A DNA stretch of 64,000 nt from Streptomyces smyrnaeus. GTDB lineage: Bacteria; Actinomycetota; Actinomycetes; Streptomycetales; Streptomycetaceae. Below, piece after piece: positions 31,770 to 41,203 of the stretch (the stretch's first letter is position 1; the number at the start of each line of letters is the position of its first letter). The translations under genes were made by a program, and so were the position numbers. The DNA lies in assembly GCF_017676345.1 (NCBI RefSeq), contig NZ_JAFFZM010000013.1, positions 62,001 through 126,000 of the forward strand, in the 5' to 3' direction. The notes beneath the pieces were generated by a model that made no database searches, was not told the origin of the DNA, and saw only the letters and a program-made list of their open reading frames with translations.

Positions 31770-33101
31770 TCAGCCGCGAGGCGGGCTCGGCTGTCTGTTC
31801 TCGGATCCGGTCGGCGAGGCGGCGGGCGCCGGGAGGGCAGCACCCAGGTGGTGCTCGCGCCGACGGCGAGGGTGGCGGCGCTCGGCCCACGACAGCAGGG
31901 CGCTGGTGAGGGCGAGGGCGGTAACCAGGAGGAGGGGGAGGAGGACGCTGGTGCCGATGAGGGCGCCGGCGGCTGCTGTTCCGGCTGATCCGGCGGTGAT
32001 TTTCAAAGCGCCGACCCAGACGAATATCTGTGCACGGGCGTTGTCGGGGGCGTATTCGTTGCGGGCTGCGAGGGTGGCGGCGAAGAAGTAGGCGTTGGCG
32101 ATGCCGGCGGCGGCGTAGGCGGCGACGGCGAGCGGGAAGGAGGGGGTGAGGGTGATCAGCAGGAGGGTGACGGCGACCGCGGTGGCGAGGCGGGTGGTGA
32201 GCCGGTCCGCTTCGGTGCGCGAGGGACGGATCATGACGCCTGCGGAGCCGGCGAGGTTGCCCAGGCCGTAGGCGGCGGTCAGGATGCCGGCCGCGGCGGC
32301 GTCGACGCCGAATGTGTGGGTGCTGGAGACGGCGGTGACGGGGAGGGCGGCGACGCTGAAGGCGACGGTGACGGTCAGATACAGCGTCCGGCGCAGGGGC
32401 CCGGAGGTGACGATGGTGATGAGGGTGCGGACCGGGCGGGGGACCTCCTCGCCCACGCCGGGGGCCGGGGTGCGGGGCAGGAGACGGATGACGGCTGCGG
32501 CGACGAAGCATCCGGCGGCCAGAACGAGGGCGGCGGTCGTGGGGGAGGCCCAGGCGGAGAGAGCTGCGACGAGGGTGGGACCGACGGTGCCGCCGATGCC
32601 GTAGGTGGCCACGTCCCAGCCCTGTGCGCGGCGTTGGCGCCGTTGGCCGTGGCCGGCGATGGCGGGCAGGCGGCTGCTGATGCCTCCGGTGAGCAGTGGC
32701 CCGAACAGGCCGGAGGCGATCAGCAGGGCGGCGGTGACGGCCGGGTGGGTGTGGGGGTGGAGCAGGACGCCGGCGGCCAGCGCGGTGCCGTGCGCGAGGG
32801 ATGCCACGGCGATGACGGTGCGGCCGTCGCGTGCGGTGTCCAGACGGCGGGCGACGAAGGGGCCCAGCAGGTGAGGCGCGGTGATGCAGGCGCCCAGGGC
32901 GCCTGCCAGCCAGCTCGATCCTCCGCCGGCGTTGACCATCAGCACGATGGCCACGACCGCGCCGCCGTCGGAGGTGCGGGCCAGGGTCGCCGCGATGACG
33001 TAGCGGGCGAGCGGGCCCCGGCCCGCACTGCTGGTGTTCTTCTCGGTGCTGCGGGGTATGGCCGTGCGTTTCCCCGGGGACGGCGGACTGGAGCGGCTCA
33101 C
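31770..33101 (-). CDS. MFS transporter in the MocR-DapA operon
   Basis: A 443-residue MFS permease with about 12 hydrophobic helices (first ARYVIAATLARTSDGGAVVA). It has a basic N-terminal tail and a hydrophilic C-terminal tail of about 30 residues. It lacks a strong GRR-type loop motif and resembles exporters of metabolites or macrolides. It is 51 bases downstream of the DapA-like gene and on the same strand as the MocR gene, so all three are probably co-transcribed. It may import or export the substrate or product of the DapA-like enzyme. Direction and substrate are not predictable. Confidence 0.82.
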   Translation of the reverse strand: MSRSSPPSPGKRTAIPRSTEKNTSSAGRGPLARYVIAATLARTSDGGAVVAIVLMVNAGGGSSWLAGALGACITAPHLLGPFVARRLDTARDGRTVIAVASLAHGTALAAGVLLHPHTHPAVTAALLIASGLFGPLLTGGISSRLPAIAGHGQRRQRRAQGWDVATYGIGGTVGPTLVAALSAWASPTTAALVLAAGCFVAAAVIRLLPRTPAPGVGEEVPRPVRTLITIVTSGPLRRTLYLTVTVAFSVAALPVTAVSSTHTFGVDAAAAGILTAAYGLGNLAGSAGVMIRPSRTEADRLTTRLATAVAVTLLLITLTPSFPLAVAAYAAAGIANAYFFAATLAARNEYAPDNARAQIFVWVGALKITAGSAGTAAAGALIGTSVLLPLLLVTALALTSALLSWAERRHPRRRREHHLGAALPAPAASPTGSENRQPSPPRG

Positions 33102-33152
33102 GTCACCGTCCTTCCGTCGGCGGGAGAACGGTGAGGTGAGCGTGTGACGTGG

Positions 33153-34052
33153 TCAGGCATGGAGCTGCAGCTTCTCGATCACTGCGGCGACCTGGGCGTG
33201 TTCCTTCGCGCCGAGGCCGCGCAGCGGCAGGGGAAGGTTGCGGGGCGTGGTGAGGCCGAGGTGCGCGGCGGCTGCCGCGACGACCCGCAGCGATCCGCCG
33301 TGCTGGGCGAACAGGTCCCACAGCGGCTGGAGCCGCTGGGAGTCCCGTTCGGCCCGCTCGGGCTGACCGGCCTGTGCGGCCCGGGTGAGCGCGAGTGCCG
33401 GCTCGGGGAACGTGCCGCCGATCACCGAGTACCAGGCGTCGCATCCGGCGTTCAGACCCTTGGCGGCTGTCGCGTCTCCGCTGACGCCGATGGTCACCGT
33501 GGCGGGCAGCAGCCGCCGCAGGTGCTCGATGCGTGCCCGGGCCGCCTCAGGATCGGCGGGAACGCCGGGGATCTTGACGGATGCCACGTTCGGGAGGTGC
33601 GCCAGGCGGGTGTACAGCTCGTCGGTGAAGGTGAAGTGGGTGGTGCCGGGGTTGTCGTAGATCACCAAGGGGACGGAGAGGTGTGCGCTGACCTCTTCGA
33701 ACAGGCCGAACACGTCGTCGTCGGTCAACGGCTGGTACGACACCGGCGCCAGCAGCACACCGGCTGCCCCCGCGTTCTGCGCGTCCTCGGCCGCTTCCAG
33801 CACATGGCGGGTGCGCAGCGCCCCGATGCCGACGATGACCGGCACCCCGTCGGCGTGCTCGACCGCGAGGCGGGCGACGCGGGCCCGCTCCTCGCGGGTC
33901 AGGTAGGCGTAGGAGCCGGTGGACCCCAGCGCCCCGATCGAGTCGACGCTGGTGGTGGCGAGCCGGTGGACGAGCCTGCCGTACGCCTTCTCGTCGATGC
34001 CCGCGTTGCCGGAGACGGGGGTGAGGGGGAAGGCGCTCAGACCGGTGAACAA
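33153..34052 (-). CDS. DapA-family aldolase/lyase (DHDPS superfamily)
   Basis: A 299-residue TIM-barrel class I aldolase. It has GSTGSYAYLTREERARV (family G-S-T-G-E-like start), the Tyr of the catalytic motif in VIYDNPGTT (Tyr132) and the Schiff-base Lys in NVASVKIPG (Lys160), so it is probably active. Relatives cleave or make 2-keto acids (DHDPS, NAL, KDG aldolase). Here the keto-acid-binding G-x-x-G-E is altered (GSTGSY), so it is unlikely to be the housekeeping lysine enzyme. It lies between a MocR regulator and an MFS transporter, suggesting a dedicated catabolic or biosynthetic step. Confidence 0.85.
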   Translation of the reverse strand: MFTGLSAFPLTPVSGNAGIDEKAYGRLVHRLATTSVDSIGALGSTGSYAYLTREERARVARLAVEHADGVPVIVGIGALRTRHVLEAAEDAQNAGAAGVLLAPVSYQPLTDDDVFGLFEEVSAHLSVPLVIYDNPGTTHFTFTDELYTRLAHLPNVASVKIPGVPADPEAARARIEHLRRLLPATVTIGVSGDATAAKGLNAGCDAWYSVIGGTFPEPALALTRAAQAGQPERAERDSQRLQPLWDLFAQHGGSLRVVAAAAAHLGLTTPRNLPLPLRGLGAKEHAQVAAVIEKLQLHA

Positions 34053-34162
34053 GTGGAACCTCCGAAGGTACGCGGGCGTGATGACTACGGGCGGTGGCGC
34101 GGCGGCACACCACGCGGTCGGGTGCCGCGGGGTGTCGCGGACGAGGGAAGGAGGTCCGCTCG

Positions 34163-35479
34163 TCAGTGCGGGGTGCGCAGGGAGGTGACGACGGCGGCGA
34201 GTTCGGCGGCGAACGCCTCGGCCTGCGGTTCGGTGAGGGTGGAGCTGGTGACCCGGATCGCGCCCTGGTGGGAAGACGGATCATGGACGAAGAGGTGGCC
34301 GGGGCGCACGGCCCAGCCCCGCTCAGCCAGGGCTTGGACCACCGCTCGGCTGTCGACGTCGAGTTCGATCCACACGTTGAGCCCGTCAGGCCGGTGGGGC
34401 ACCTCGATGCCATGGGCGTGCAGTTGCTGGACGAGCACGCCGCTGCGGTGTGCGTAGGCTTCGCGGGCGCGTTCGTGGAGTTCGTGCACGCCGGGATCGG
34501 CCAGCAGTTCGCGGGCACTGTGCTGCAGCAGGCGGCTGACCCAGGTGGTGCCGGCGCTGAGCCGGGCCTCCAGGCGCGTCGCGCTCTGCGTATCGGCGGC
34601 GACCAGGGCCAGGCGCAGGTCCGGGCCGAGGAACTTGGACACGGACCGCACCAGTGCCCAACGCGCCGTGGTCGTGGGAGTGATCCGGCAGTACGGGCGG
34701 GTGGAGACGGCTGAGAAGTGGTCGTCCTCGATCACCAGGACCTGGGGGTGGTGGGCGAGGACGGCGCGCAGGTCGGCGGCCCGCTCCGCAGTCAGGCTCG
34801 CTCCGGTGGGGTTGTGGGCTCGCGGCGTGCAGACGACCGCCCGGGCACCGCCTTCGAGAGCGGCCCGCAGGCCATCGGGGCGCATGCCCGCGCTGTCGAC
34901 CGGGACCGGTGCCGGCCGGTAGCCGTTCAACCGCAGCGTGCCGATGCTCGCCAGGAAGCAGGGGTCCTCGACCGCCACCGTGTCGTCGCGGGCGAGGTGG
35001 GCGTTCAGGAGCCGTTCGGTGGCATCGACCGCGCCGTGCGCGACCAGCGTCCGAAACGGTTGCTCCAGGTCTTCGGCGAAGTCGTCGCGGGCCCACGTGT
35101 CCAGCGCCTCATCGATCGCGGGCATGCCGTACAGGGGCTGACGGTAGTGTCCGCTGCGGGCTGCGGCCAGGATGTCCGGCAGCAGTTGCGGATCAGGGTT
35201 GCCGCTGGCCAGATCGACGCAGTCGCCGCCGACACCGACGCCCTCGCGGGCGAGCTGCGGCACTGCGGCGATCACCGTGCCGCCACGGCCCCGGGTCTCA
35301 GCCACCCCGGCCTCGACGAGCCGCCGGTAGGCCAGGGCGACCGTGTTCCGGTTCACCCCCAGCCCGGCGGCGAGCGTCCGCACCGGCGGCAGCACCGCTC
35401 CTGGTGCGAGCTCGCCCGATGCCACCTGGTCCCGCACACTGCCGGCGATCTCCGCCGCAGTCGTACCGCTGGTAGGCAC
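34163..35479 (-). CDS. MocR-family regulator (GntR HTH + aminotransferase domain)
   Basis: A 438-residue fusion. The GntR winged HTH is at residues 5-70 (SGELAPGAVLPPVRTLAAGL, then GVNRNTVALAYRRLVEAG). It is joined to a fold-type I aminotransferase domain with HNPTGASL, EDDHFSAVS and the PLP Lys in VRSVSKFLGPDLRLAL. Such proteins use PLP or a PLP adduct as a sensor. The GTG at 35479 is chosen because GGAGGTGAT lies 7 bases upstream; the frame continues to 35500 without reason. It heads an operon with the DapA-like and MFS genes, which it should control. Confidence 0.88.
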   Translation of the reverse strand: MPTSGTTAAEIAGSVRDQVASGELAPGAVLPPVRTLAAGLGVNRNTVALAYRRLVEAGVAETRGRGGTVIAAVPQLAREGVGVGGDCVDLASGNPDPQLLPDILAAARSGHYRQPLYGMPAIDEALDTWARDDFAEDLEQPFRTLVAHGAVDATERLLNAHLARDDTVAVEDPCFLASIGTLRLNGYRPAPVPVDSAGMRPDGLRAALEGGARAVVCTPRAHNPTGASLTAERAADLRAVLAHHPQVLVIEDDHFSAVSTRPYCRITPTTTARWALVRSVSKFLGPDLRLALVAADTQSATRLEARLSAGTTWVSRLLQHSARELLADPGVHELHERAREAYAHRSGVLVQQLHAHGIEVPHRPDGLNVWIELDVDSRAVVQALAERGWAVRPGHLFVHDPSSHQGAIRVTSSTLTEPQAEAFAAELAAVVTSLRTPH

Positions 35480-35599
35480 GCGATCACCTCCACACGCCAC
35501 CCTAGCAGTTTGTCCTATGCCAAAAAGAGTGCGGCAGTGCTCTGGAGCCGAGCGCGGGTGGCGATGCCAGGATCACCGAACTTGCCTTCGACGGTCCGG

Positions 35600-36280
35600 T
35601 CATCCCGTTCGACGCGGTGCCCTGTACAGATCGTCGAGGCGGAGTGGCGCGGGTTCGGGCAGCGGTGTGTCGTCCGTCGGCCGACAGGACTGGAAGAAGT
35701 AGGCGAGCAGGCGACGGGACGCGGCCATGGAGGCCGCCGGGGAGTCTTGCAGGACGCCGTTGTTGGCCAGGAGCAGCAGTGTGATGTCGCTGCTGTCGAA
35801 GTCCTTGCGCAGCTGTCCGGTGTCCTTCGCGCGCTGTATCAGCCGGGCGAGGCCCGACTCCGCGCGGGCACGTTCACGCCGGACCTCGGGCGCGTCGGGG
35901 AATTCGGCGAGGAACGCGGCACTGAAGCCGCGATCCTCCGCCTGCATCCGGCAAACCTTGGTGAGGGCAGTGCGAAGTCCGCGCCACGGATCGTCGTCCT
36001 TGAGTGCCTCGTCGACGGTCGCGATGCACTGGCCGAATTGTTCGGCGAACGCTGCCGCGATCAGTGAGTCGCGGGTCGGGAAGTGCCGGTAGAGGGTGGC
36101 GGCACCCACACCGGCTCGGCGGGCGATTGCGCTGGAGGGCACGTCGGTGCCGTCGAGGGCGTACGCGTCGCGAGCGGCCTGGAGGAGCCGAGCGCGGTTG
36201 TTCCGGGCGTCGGCTCGCTGTCTCCGGGTGGGGGTGTCGGCGGGGGAGGTGGACGGGTTCCGAGACAGTCGGTCGGGCAT
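35600..36280 (-). CDS. TetR-family repressor, divergent from a quinone oxidoreductase
   Basis: A TetR regulator of about 226 residues. The HTH is RLLQAARDAYALDGTDVPSS, then RRAGVGAATLYRHFPTRDSL. The C-terminal domain is of the SbtR-type group (LANNGVLQDSPAASMAASRR). An N-terminal tail rich in Arg/Thr precedes the HTH. The start could be ATG 36280 or GTG 36289. It is divergent from the oxidoreductase at 36434 with an AAACGG/CCGTTT palindrome between them, so it probably represses both genes until a quinone-like compound binds. The inducer is inferred from the target enzyme only. Confidence 0.85.
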   Translation of the reverse strand: MPDRLSRNPSTSPADTPTRRQRADARNNRARLLQAARDAYALDGTDVPSSAIARRAGVGAATLYRHFPTRDSLIAAAFAEQFGQCIATVDEALKDDDPWRGLRTALTKVCRMQAEDRGFSAAFLAEFPDAPEVRRERARAESGLARLIQRAKDTGQLRKDFDSSDITLLLLANNGVLQDSPAASMAASRRLLAYFFQSCRPTDDTPLPEPAPLRLDDLYRAPRRTG

Positions 36281-36297
36281 GTCTCCCACTTAAGCAC

Positions 36298-36319
36298 AAA
36301 CGGAAGAGGTCGACCGTTT
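36298..36319. promoter_or_regulatory. Candidate operator for the TetR/oxidoreductase pair
   Basis: AAACGG (36298-36303) and CCGTTT (36314-36319), inverted with 10 bases between, close to the TetR start and upstream of the oxidoreductase. Confidence 0.45.
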
Positions 36320-36433
36320 AGCGGGTTAGCGTACGTGATGCTGCGGGTTCCCGCAGCCGGTTCCCGGCCGCGCGGAGATGAGCGGCTGCGGGTTCTCCTG
36401 TCGAACGACGTGCCGTGTGTATGGAGGCTGACC

Positions 36434-37360
36434 GTGTTTGCTGTGCAGTACCACCGCTATGGCGGTTCCGAGGTTCTTGCCGTCGAAGAGGTCGAGGAGC
36501 CGCACGCCGGGCCCGGTCGGGTCCGCATCGCCGTGCGTGCCACCGGTGTCACCCCTGCCGACTGGTACCTGCGTTCGGGGAAGCTGCGGGACTTCGTCTC
36601 CCTGGACTTGCCGCACATACCGGGCATGGATGCCGCGGGCATCGTCGACGAGGTGGGGGAGGGGGTGACCGGCACCGCCGTGGGAGACGCGGTCTTCGGT
36701 CTCGTTCCCTTCGTGGACCAGGGTGGCGCCACGGCCGAGTACGCCGTGCTGGAGGCGTGGGCTCCCAAGCCTCGGTCGTGGTCCTTCGGGGAAGCGGGCG
36801 GCGCCGCGGGCAATATCGACACGGCCACGCGTGTACTGGAAGCCTTGGACGCCGTCGAGGGCATGACCTTGTTGATCGAGGGTGCCGCCGGCGGTGTCGG
36901 TACCATCACCGCGCAACTCGCCCGGGCCCGTGGCCTCACCGTGATCGGCACCGCCAGCGAGGGCAATCACGGTTTCCTCGAGGGGCTCGGCGTCGTACCG
37001 GTCACCTACGGGCCGGGCCTGGCCGATCGCCTTGCTGCACTGGCTCCGCGCGGTGTCGACGTGGTTCTGGACGCGGCGGGCAAGGGCTCCCTTGCCGAAC
37101 TGGTGGCCATCGTCGGCGACCCGCACCGCGTGGTGACCATCGCGGACTTCGACGCCGCTCGGCACGGAGTGCGGTTCTCCCGCTCCGAGGCAGGAGCGTC
37201 ACCGGGCTGGGCAGGACTGCCGTTGGCGGTGGACCTGGCCGATCAGGGCCGCCTCACCGTCCCCCTGCACGCCGCGTTCCCGCTGAAGGAGACCGCCGCG
37301 GCCCACGACGCCAGCGCCGCCGGCCACGCACGCGGAAAGATCATCATCACCGTGCCCTGA
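36434..37360 (+). CDS. NADPH:quinone oxidoreductase-like MDR protein
   Basis: A 308-residue zinc-free medium-chain dehydrogenase of the quinone oxidoreductase type. The N-terminal GroES-like domain has FAVQYHRYGGSEVLAVEEVE and IPGMDAAGIVDEVGEGV. The Rossmann segment is LLIEGAAGGVGTITAQLARA (A-A-G-G-V-G). Zinc-binding Cys residues are absent, as expected for this subgroup. It would reduce quinones or reactive enones with NADPH in the cytoplasm. The GTG at 36434 has GGAGG eight bases upstream; the frame extends to 36083 over the TetR gene and is not used. Divergent TetR control is likely. Confidence 0.88.
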   Translation: MFAVQYHRYGGSEVLAVEEVEEPHAGPGRVRIAVRATGVTPADWYLRSGKLRDFVSLDLPHIPGMDAAGIVDEVGEGVTGTAVGDAVFGLVPFVDQGGATAEYAVLEAWAPKPRSWSFGEAGGAAGNIDTATRVLEALDAVEGMTLLIEGAAGGVGTITAQLARARGLTVIGTASEGNHGFLEGLGVVPVTYGPGLADRLAALAPRGVDVVLDAAGKGSLAELVAIVGDPHRVVTIADFDAARHGVRFSRSEAGASPGWAGLPLAVDLADQGRLTVPLHAAFPLKETAAAHDASAAGHARGKIIITVP

Positions 37361-37513
37361 GTGATCGTCTTTGAACCGCCCCTTCCATCCACGCAGTTGG
37401 GGTGGGCGGCGCAGCCGCAGAGCTACCGGGACGCGGCGCCGCCGTACGCACGCGTCCCCTACTGGGGGCGCTGGCGAGACGCTTTCCGCCGACCGCTGAT
37501 CGAACCGGAACCG

Positions 37514-40500
37514 TCATCCGGACGGCGACCGTCGGAATGCCTCTGCCAGCCGTTCGGCCATCATGTGCTGGTTCCACAGCTGTCCCGGGTCGTTGGGCAT
37601 CGCCGCGTCGTACAGCTCCAGGCGGGCTTCGGTGGGCATTCGCCGCAGCCTTTCGCACGCGTCGGCCGCCTCGGTCACCTTCAGCCCCAAGGCGGCGCGG
37701 GTGTCGGGCGACAGACATTCGTCGGTGCGGACACCGCCGGAGTCGACTCCGGGCAGGCCGGTCAGCCACAAGGCTGCCTCCGCGTGGTCGAGGTCGGCGG
37801 CCTTGGCGAGGCAGGCTGCTGCGTCGGGGTCGAACGGCACCGGTTCGCGTCGCTCCAACTCGTCGGCCAGCAGTCGCAGCCGCTTGACGGTGGCCCAGCC
37901 TCGGGCCACCGGCCGGATGTCGACGAATCCTTCCGGCCGGGGTGGGTCGCCGCGTTGCAGAAACGCCTTGATTCTGTAGTTCCTGGCTGCTTGCGAGCGG
38001 GCCCAGTCGCCGAAGTGCATGGCGATGTCCAGCGGCAGCAGCTTGCCCTCCGCGGTGGACTGGGCCGCCGGGGGTTCCTCGTCCCCGTCCTCTCCCGGGT
38101 CCAACAGGCCGCGGTGCAGTGCCGGATCGGTCAGGGGCGAGGAAGCCCAGAACCGCAGCAGCCCGATCACGGCCGTGCGGTGCTCGGCAGGGGTGACGGC
38201 GCTGGCCGCGCGGATGCCGAGGCCGCCGATGCGGCCGACGAGCTCCGTCCAGTCGTAATGACTCCCGTGGACCGACCAGTGGGCCATGACCGTCTCGCCG
38301 TCGATCGAGCCGGTGAAGAACGCCGAGGCCAGCTCGATCTGCCGTACCGTCCCGCCAGTTCCCTCGGAGTAGAAGCTGACCAACCCGTCCAGAGCGCCGT
38401 CCAGGTCCGCTTCCGGAACCTCCAGCAGTCGTGGGGTCTGCCGATCGAGCACTTTCAGGAGCCGGTCCCGGTGCTGTATCCGGCGGTTGGTCTCCTGGAA
38501 GAACCCCGTCAGGCCGTCCAGCAGCAGTTGGTGGCTGACCTCGGGCAGCAGGAGACCCAGGGCTTTCCGCAGCGCCGAGATGGAGGTGGCTGTCGCCGCC
38601 AGCAGTGCCCGCACGGTGTCCTCGGAGATCTCCCGCAGCGCCCGCGAGCCGGGAAGGTCACGCGGCGTCAGGAAGTGCCAGAACGCCTTCGGTGGCATGC
38701 GCCGTGTGCCCGCGGCCATCGGGGACGGGTGGTTGACGATCCAGTCCTGGTCCATCATGTAGACCCGCCAGTGTGCTGCACCGGTTTCCGGGTCGCGTGC
38801 GGTGACGTCGTAGCCGCCGTCCAGCAGCAGCCGTCGGTCCGAGCCGGGAACGTCGAGCAGCCCCCAGGGGATGGGTGGCTTGGACGACCAGCGAGCGTGC
38901 GGCAGGTAACCGGTCATCGGGAGAGCCGTGCCGTGAACGCCGTCGATACGGTGGTAACGGACCTGTCCCGTCAACCGGTCGTAGGCGACCCTGAAGCCCA
39001 GATGGGTGCCGTCGGTACCCAGGGGCGAGGTGGCGGTGCCGGCGATGACCGGGGCCAGCGACGAATTCTCGATCAGCCAGCCCTCGTCCTCACCCAGCAG
39101 CGACGGATCGAGGAACGCGGGCAGGCCGGGCTCGCCGAGCTGCTCGGTGGCCAGGTCGACGGGGCGCACCACCCGAGATTCTTTGTCCACGCCGGTGTAC
39201 CACCAGTACGTCCGGCCGTCGTGGAACATGTGGCCCTCAGGACCGACCCGGCGTTCGCCCACGGTCAGGAGCCGGTGGCCCACGAAGCGCCGGGCGCGGG
39301 GGCCCAGAAAGGTGTAGCCGGAGCGCGTCTTCTCGCCGTACCGCCACTTCCACGAGGTTACCCGCTCCGTGTGGACCTCGGCCGGTGCGCCGGACCAGTA
39401 CACGCTCTGGTCCTGGTTGACGGCGTGGAAGACCTGGAACTCTCCTTCGGAGAAGAACGCCCGGACGTCGTAGTTGAACTGTTCGGCGCCCTTCGGCACC
39501 ACCAGCCGGTGCTCCGCGATCCGGCCGCCGGGGCCGATAGCGATGGCCTTGCGGCGGTCGTGCACGGTCAGGATGGGCCAACTGGCCCGGCACCAGTTGT
39601 CCTCGCCCTTCAGCTCGCCGGCGGCCTTGTCCAGGGCGTCCCAGCCCAGTTCGTCGAGGACGCCCGCGCGGAGCGTCCTGGTCAGCGGGGCCACGAAGTC
39701 GATGCGGGCGAGCCGGCCTGGGAGGTCGGGCAGTTCCGCCACCGCCCGCCGGGACAGTGTGGCGTAGAGCCAGTCGAAAGCGTCGAGAGCGCTTTGCAGG
39801 GTGCCGGAAGTGGCGCAGTTCAACCGGTCGTCGATGATCCAGCGCAGAGAGGGTCGCAGTGGCTCGATCGCCCATTCCCTCTTCCAGCGTTCGTCGGACC
39901 ACTTGTCTTCGAGGAGGGAATGGACCAGCAGGTCGGTGAACCGGTCGTCGGCGGACAGCGCTTCCAGATCGACGCGGTCGTGCTCCCACCAGTGCCCCAG
40001 CAGCAGCTTCGGATCAGGGTCCGGCACCGGGATGCCCGCTGCCAGGCAGCCGCCGATGACCCCCGCGTCGATGCGGTACTCCTTCGCTGTGCCGTAGCCG
40101 AGGCGCAGCGGGCCCTCTTCCGGGCTGATCCGTTCGGCCAGGCGCGGCAGCAGGTCCAGCAGCTCCTTGGGGGCCTTGGGGGGACGTTCGCCGGGTCCGC
40201 GGTAGCGGCGCAGCATCGCAGTGAGCCAGCGGCCGGTGTCCTCGCCGAGCTGGTCGAAGGCGCCCGCTTCGTCGAGGAAGGCGATCCACCAGGCGTCCAT
40301 GTCCGAATACGGGAGGTCGACCAGTTGCCACACCAGCCGCTGCTTCACCGCGTCCGAAGTGGCGACGGCGGCCAGCCAGGTCTTGCGCTGCGAGGTCCAA
40401 AAGCCGTCCGAGGCCCGCCAGAGCGCCGGTGCTTCCACGAGGAGTTCCAGCATGGACCCGTGTTCGGCCGCCACGTCGAGGCCGGCGGCCTTGGCCAGTT

Positions 40501-41203
40501 TGGTGAGCTGCTTGAGCACCTCGGGCCAGGGCGGCAGGCCGCCGAGCGTACGGCGGACGGCCAGCTCCCGCAGCTCCTGGTAGGCCTCGACGGGGTCGCC
40601 CCGGCGCTTGCCGAGGTCCGCGACGTAGGTCTTGATGTCCTTGACCGACAGTGCCCCGGCGAGGGCGAACTCCAGGAACACCGTGCGCTGCCTGGTCGGA
40701 TCGACGGACGGCAGGTACTGATCGGCCTGGCGTGCCCGGCCGAACATCATCGCAGCCTGCCGGAGGCGGCCGGCGGCGATGAACGCCCGGCCGACCTGTT
40801 CCCAGTAGGCCGGAAGGTGGGAGTTCGGCAGCGTCGCGGCGATCTGTCCGTACAGATCGAGCGCGGGCCCCGGCTTGGGACCGGCCAGCCGCTCGGCGCG
40901 CGCCATCTCGGGTGCCGCCGCGAGGGCCGCGTCGGCGTGGGCGGGGTCGTGGAGCACGGCCCACGCCGGGTAGCCGGGCTCCTGGCGGTACCCGGCCGCC
41001 ACTGGTGGGCCGGCATCGGGTGCGGAGAATCCGGCGGCGGCCAGCACCTGATCCTCGCCGGGCGCGGCGGCCTGCCCGGTCAGCCGGACCACGGGGCGGG
41101 TGCCGAGCAGCGGATGGGTGTAGCGGCGCGCGGTGACCGGCTCGCCGCCCGAAGTACCTGCGGGCGCCAGGCCCGTGTCCAGCGCGATCCGGTCACTGGT
41201 CAT
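37514..41203 (-). CDS. Very large hypothetical protein, operon partner of DUF4132 protein
   Basis: A 1229-residue soluble protein that I do not recognise with certainty. There is no membrane helix or signal peptide. The N-terminal 300 residues look like helical repeats (AYWEQVGRAFIAAGRLRQAA, then AGALSVKDIKTYVADLGKRR). The middle is Trp-rich beta/alpha (RVTSWKWRYGEKTRSGYTFL, HMFHDGRTYWWYTGVDKESR). The C-terminus is helical again (AERLAEAF). The start at 41203 (MTSDRIALD) has an AGGAAGGA ribosome site and overlaps the upstream stop by 11 bases, so translation is coupled. Large companions of DUF4132/WGR proteins exist in actinobacteria; an analogous role here is inference. Function unknown. Confidence 0.7.
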   Translation of the reverse strand: MTSDRIALDTGLAPAGTSGGEPVTARRYTHPLLGTRPVVRLTGQAAAPGEDQVLAAAGFSAPDAGPPVAAGYRQEPGYPAWAVLHDPAHADAALAAAPEMARAERLAGPKPGPALDLYGQIAATLPNSHLPAYWEQVGRAFIAAGRLRQAAMMFGRARQADQYLPSVDPTRQRTVFLEFALAGALSVKDIKTYVADLGKRRGDPVEAYQELRELAVRRTLGGLPPWPEVLKQLTKLAKAAGLDVAAEHGSMLELLVEAPALWRASDGFWTSQRKTWLAAVATSDAVKQRLVWQLVDLPYSDMDAWWIAFLDEAGAFDQLGEDTGRWLTAMLRRYRGPGERPPKAPKELLDLLPRLAERISPEEGPLRLGYGTAKEYRIDAGVIGGCLAAGIPVPDPDPKLLLGHWWEHDRVDLEALSADDRFTDLLVHSLLEDKWSDERWKREWAIEPLRPSLRWIIDDRLNCATSGTLQSALDAFDWLYATLSRRAVAELPDLPGRLARIDFVAPLTRTLRAGVLDELGWDALDKAAGELKGEDNWCRASWPILTVHDRRKAIAIGPGGRIAEHRLVVPKGAEQFNYDVRAFFSEGEFQVFHAVNQDQSVYWSGAPAEVHTERVTSWKWRYGEKTRSGYTFLGPRARRFVGHRLLTVGERRVGPEGHMFHDGRTYWWYTGVDKESRVVRPVDLATEQLGEPGLPAFLDPSLLGEDEGWLIENSSLAPVIAGTATSPLGTDGTHLGFRVAYDRLTGQVRYHRIDGVHGTALPMTGYLPHARWSSKPPIPWGLLDVPGSDRRLLLDGGYDVTARDPETGAAHWRVYMMDQDWIVNHPSPMAAGTRRMPPKAFWHFLTPRDLPGSRALREISEDTVRALLAATATSISALRKALGLLLPEVSHQLLLDGLTGFFQETNRRIQHRDRLLKVLDRQTPRLLEVPEADLDGALDGLVSFYSEGTGGTVRQIELASAFFTGSIDGETVMAHWSVHGSHYDWTELVGRIGGLGIRAASAVTPAEHRTAVIGLLRFWASSPLTDPALHRGLLDPGEDGDEEPPAAQSTAEGKLLPLDIAMHFGDWARSQAARNYRIKAFLQRGDPPRPEGFVDIRPVARGWATVKRLRLLADELERREPVPFDPDAAACLAKAADLDHAEAALWLTGLPGVDSGGVRTDECLSPDTRAALGLKVTEAADACERLRRMPTEARLELYDAAMPNDPGQLWNQHMMAERLAEAFRRSPSG

